A stretch of 64,000 nt of DNA, taken from NCBI RefSeq assembly GCF_963675065.1, contig NZ_OY775905.1, positions 1,500,501-1,564,500 on the forward strand, in the 5' to 3' direction. Shown in pieces: positions 61,167 to 64,000 of this stretch. Source of the DNA: an uncultured Draconibacterium sp. (GTDB lineage: Bacteria > Bacteroidota > Bacteroidia > Bacteroidales > Prolixibacteraceae). How positions within the stretch are numbered: the stretch's first letter is position 1; each line of letters begins with the position of its first letter. A program made the translations under genes and the position numbers. Below the pieces are notes generated by a model that was not told the origin of the DNA, did no database searches, and saw only the letters and a program-made list of their open reading frames with translations.

Positions 61167-63539
61167 TTAATCCTCTTTACTTAGTAAGCGAACTTCAATC
61201 AAACGCATGCTTGATTGATTGCCAGAAGCTTGTACCTTAAATGTCAGTTCTTGCTTAGCTAATTCGCTATCAGGTATCGGAATTACTTTTTCCAGGATGG
61301 CATCTTCATCTCCTCCATTCAGTTCTATAGTACCTACAGAAATGTTGTTCACAAGTATTTCTGCCGAACGCGGATAGGCCGAATCAAAATATTTCAGGTG
61401 TAAAAAACGACCTGTTTTTTCCGGATTTTTCAGATTATAGCTAAAGAAACGGCGTGTTTCGCGGTAGTGATAATCATTTGCGTAGCCGGTTCTTGATCCT
61501 TCAAATTTTACGAAGTGATCTGATTCGGGCTGCTGTTCCCCTGATTCAACCTTATCAACAGTAATGGCATCCAGCGCAATTTGGGCTTTTTCTGCCTCCT
61601 CAACTTCACGAATCATATCGTTCAGTTCTTCGTTGGTTGCCTGCGACCAGTACATGTTGTAGCGCGACTCGTGTATCCGGTAAAACGGCAACAATTCCAG
61701 TCCATTTTCATATTTTTCAGGATATAAACCGCTTAGTTTGAAAGCCAGTTTATCACCGTCTTCTTTTTCCAGCATCGATGGCAAATTATCAGCCGGTGCA
61801 ACAACTACAGGGCGGTCTTTCAGCGGAATCATTTTACCATGTGCAACGTGTCCCATTCTGCTTGCATCGGCATATAATCCTTGCAAATCTTCAGTACCTG
61901 TTTTTGCTGCCAGCACAATTGGTCCGTATTTGAAAGCATAATTATTACTGCCATCTTCCAACTGTTCTACCGTAATTTTCATGGGTAAAACCAGCTCTAC
62001 TTTATCGCCTTTTTCCCATTCCCGGTTAACAACAGCATAACCATTTTCCGACAGCTGGTATTTAGCTGCCTTTCCGTTCACCAGTACTTTCAGAGCTCCG
62101 TCTTCAACCCACGAAGGGTAACGCAGGTGCAATTCAAATTCCGTTGTTTCTTTTGGATTGATGGTTAGATAAACCTTGTCCTCATCAGGAAACTGAGTTT
62201 CCAAAACCACTTCAGTTTCTTTTTCTTTCCAGTTTAAAACCGATGGAATAAACAGGTTTACATAGAGCGACTTATCGCTGTGCGCATAAATCATTTCACC
62301 ATATTTCCCGGGATTTTCGATACCGGAACCCACACAACACCAAAAGCTGGTTTGAGGTTGCGAATAAACCCTGTAGTGGTTGGGTCGCATAGGTGTAAAA
62401 TAAACCAGGCCACCATTGTCGGGGTTAACCGACGCCAAAATATGATTGTAAAGTGTCTTCTCGTAATAGTCGATAAAATCGCTGTTATTGCCAAAAGTGG
62501 GATACAGCATTTTGGTCAGTTTCAGCATATTGTACGAGTTGCAGGTTTCCGGCCCTTCAACCGATGAAATCATTTCCGAAAAATCGTCTTTTGGATGAAA
62601 ATGCTCGCGAACACTGTTTCCGCCAATTGCCACGCTGCGGCCGTTTACCACTGTATTCCAGAAAAAGAGGGCTGCATCCGACCAGGTTGAATCGCCATCC
62701 AACTCAGCAATACGCTGATAACCGATCACTTTTGGAATTTGTGTGTTAGCATGTTTCCCATTTAGCTCATCGTGATGTTCGATTAAAGGATCGAGAATTT
62801 CGCGATGGGAGAATTTTTTAGCCAATTCAAGGTATTTTTCGTCGCCGGTAATATCGGCTACATCGGCAAATGTTTCATTTAAACCGCCGTGCTCGCTTAC
62901 CAGCATGCTTTGAATTTGTTCATCGCTTAACCCGGATGTCAAATCCAGCATCCAGTCAGTCATGTCGATCAGCATTGTTTTAGCCGTTTCGTTTCCTGCA
63001 TCAATCCAGGCATCGCGCAAACCGGCATAGGTTTTATGAATGTTATAAAGTGGCACCCATTTGCCATTTAGATTAAAACCTCCGGCACGAATTTCACCAT
63101 TTTTTACTTCTTCCCACATGCTCACTCCTCCGGGAACTCCACCAATATATCCAGTACCAATAGCATCCTGGCAGCGTTTTAATTCCGAAATCATGTAGTC
63201 GAGTCGTTCCTTCATTTCCTTATTTCCGGTTGACGCGTACATCAACGAAAGCGCAGTTAGGTAATGACCTCCAATGTGCCCGTCGAGCCCGGTGTTCTCC
63301 CAGTTGGGATAACTCTCGGCTTTTGGCTCCAGGCCGGCTTCGCGCAGAAAAGGAGCCAGCAAACGATCGGGATCAAGTGCCATCAAATAGGCGATATCTT
63401 GTTTCTGTGCATTTTTAAATTCGCTGTCGAGCAATTTTACATCGCTGAGATTAAAATACTCAACAGGCGAATTATCTACTTCTTTAACACATGAATTGAG
63501 TGCAAAAAATACGATTATGAATAACGTTATATACTTCAT
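61167..63539 (-). CDS. GH127-type (DUF1680) glycosidase lipoprotein
   Basis: 790 aa. Lipoprotein signal with lipobox ending at Cys17 (FFALNSC), so probably anchored to an outer or inner membrane. The (alpha/alpha)-barrel of the DUF1680/GH127 family is clear. GPETCNSYNMLKLT (Glu331, Cys333) and SFWCCVGSG (Cys401, Cys402) correspond to the zinc ligands and the cysteine nucleophile known from beta-L-arabinofuranosidase HypBA1; Glu in GGNSVREHF may be the acid/base. A beta-sandwich and a C-terminal module (from about 660, ending MRLIEVRLLS) resemble the accessory domains seen on many Bacteroidota members. Beta-L-arabinofuranosidase or a related activity (GH146 is the main alternative) is likely. 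It lies 12 bases downstream of the GH27-type gene, in one operon. Confidence 0.92.
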   Translation of the reverse strand: MKYITLFIIVFFALNSCVKEVDNSPVEYFNLSDVKLLDSEFKNAQKQDIAYLMALDPDRLLAPFLREAGLEPKAESYPNWENTGLDGHIGGHYLTALSLMYASTGNKEMKERLDYMISELKRCQDAIGTGYIGGVPGGVSMWEEVKNGEIRAGGFNLNGKWVPLYNIHKTYAGLRDAWIDAGNETAKTMLIDMTDWMLDLTSGLSDEQIQSMLVSEHGGLNETFADVADITGDEKYLELAKKFSHREILDPLIEHHDELNGKHANTQIPKVIGYQRIAELDGDSTWSDAALFFWNTVVNGRSVAIGGNSVREHFHPKDDFSEMISSVEGPETCNSYNMLKLTKMLYPTFGNNSDFIDYYEKTLYNHILASVNPDNGGLVYFTPMRPNHYRVYSQPQTSFWCCVGSGIENPGKYGEMIYAHSDKSLYVNLFIPSVLNWKEKETEVVLETQFPDEDKVYLTINPKETTEFELHLRYPSWVEDGALKVLVNGKAAKYQLSENGYAVVNREWEKGDKVELVLPMKITVEQLEDGSNNYAFKYGPIVLAAKTGTEDLQGLYADASRMGHVAHGKMIPLKDRPVVVAPADNLPSMLEKEDGDKLAFKLSGLYPEKYENGLELLPFYRIHESRYNMYWSQATNEELNDMIREVEEAEKAQIALDAITVDKVESGEQQPESDHFVKFEGSRTGYANDYHYRETRRFFSYNLKNPEKTGRFLHLKYFDSAYPRSAEILVNNISVGTIELNGGDEDAILEKVIPIPDSELAKQELTFKVQASGNQSSMRLIEVRLLSKED

Positions 63540-63551
63540 TTTAATAATAAA

Positions 63552-64000
63552 TTACTGTTTTAATTTTAACAAGATACTTTCGTGCGCCGAAAGACTTTGA
63601 TCAATGGAGCCGGAGAAATTTCCAAGATTTTCTCCCGACCACATATTAATTGCTGAACATTCGCCATCGATACCCAATTCAGAAAGTTCAACACCTACAT
63701 TTAACGGTTCTTCCTCATCTGAGATATTGAACAAGGCCAGATAAGTCTCGCCTGTATTTGGATTTTTAGAAGTGATGCCCACTTTATTTTCATACTGGAA
63801 TAGTTGTTTTACACCGGTGCTTTCGTGGTGCATTTTCAGCACATCTTCGTTGGTCAACAACGAAAGGGTGAATTCATCGTTACTTGGCAGATCGCCGCCA
63901 AACATCAGTGGCGATTTAAAAATAGTAAACAAAGTCATCAACGAATACTGCTCGTCAGGAGTTAGTCGCGTCATGCGCTCCTCGCCACGCTCTCCGCGAA
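63552..64000 (-). CDS. GH27-type alpha-galactosidase, C-terminal part, cut by window edge
   Basis: The frame is open to the right window edge (RGERGEERMTRLTPDEQYS at the edge), so the ATG at 63974 is internal. The visible 149 residues hold the end of the catalytic barrel (LMTLFTIFKSPLMFGGDLPS, LSLLTNEDVLKMHHES), typical of GH27 alpha-galactosidases and close relatives, and a C-terminal beta domain (LALFNISDEEEPL ... LSAHESILLKL). The catalytic Asp residues lie mostly outside the window. With the GH127-like gene it suggests degradation of arabinose- and galactose-containing plant glycans. Confidence 0.85.
   Translation of the reverse strand, partial: RGERGEERMTRLTPDEQYSLMTLFTIFKSPLMFGGDLPSNDEFTLSLLTNEDVLKMHHESTGVKQLFQYENKVGITSKNPNTGETYLALFNISDEEEPLNVGVELSELGIDGECSAINMWSGENLGNFSGSIDQSLSAHESILLKLKQ

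Overview
The window looks like a chromosomal segment of a member of the Bacteroidota, probably a marine or gut-type, polysaccharide-degrading Marinilabiliales/Prolixibacteraceae-like organism. This is an inference from four things: Bacteroidota-style promoters (TAnnTTTG at -7, one GTAAC/CGTC ECF-type promoter), a sulfatase and GH127/GH27-type glycosidase genes, GxxExxY and DUF559 genes, and the double-FtsX permease family. No ribosomal or other marker gene is present to fix the taxon. No tRNA, rRNA, CRISPR array or transposase was seen.

Layout. 1-3207 (+): 3' end of a sulfatase, a Tat-exported hydroxypyruvate-isomerase-like TIM-barrel protein, and a membrane-anchored AraC-type regulator. 3306-5102 (-): an orphan PAS histidine kinase. 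5263-53913 (-): a tandem array of 18 MacB/FtsX-type ABC permeases (called P1 to P18 here, left to right; P18 is nearest the promoter), each about 775-810 aa and all in one orientation. It is interrupted by a second ABC ATPase plus a GxxExxY gene (7794-8894) and by a 3.4-kb insert (13763-17201) holding a DUF4097-like protein, a DUF559 nuclease-like gene and an SMP-30/gluconolactonase. 53999-57597 (-): ABC ATPase, HlyD/MacA-type membrane fusion protein and TolC-type outer-membrane factor. 57889-60602 (+, divergent): NtrC-type sigma-54 activator and its histidine kinase. 60618-64000 (-): DoxX protein, a GH127/DUF1680 lipoprotein and the 3' part of a GH27-type alpha-galactosidase.

How it fits together. 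Outer-membrane factor, fusion protein and ATPase lead the minus-strand cluster and are followed by the permeases, so one tripartite scaffold may serve many interchangeable permeases. A good sigma-54 (-24/-12) match and an upstream palindrome lie between the outer-membrane-factor gene and the divergent NtrC/kinase pair, which makes that pair the likely regulator.

The most unusual signal is in the DNA of the permease 3' ends. The last 50-200 bases are far more alike between genes than the bodies. P13 and P14 are near-identical except in their last ~150 bases. Many permeases are followed by one or more extra short copies of their own last codons (ghost termini, ending in xEALRYE-stop) joined through small hairpins, and the permease stop codon used tracks with the type of ghost that follows. 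I read this as an array that grows, shrinks and is homogenised by recombination at a conserved 3' module, so that whole permease genes behave like cassettes. The permease substrates cannot be told from the sequence.
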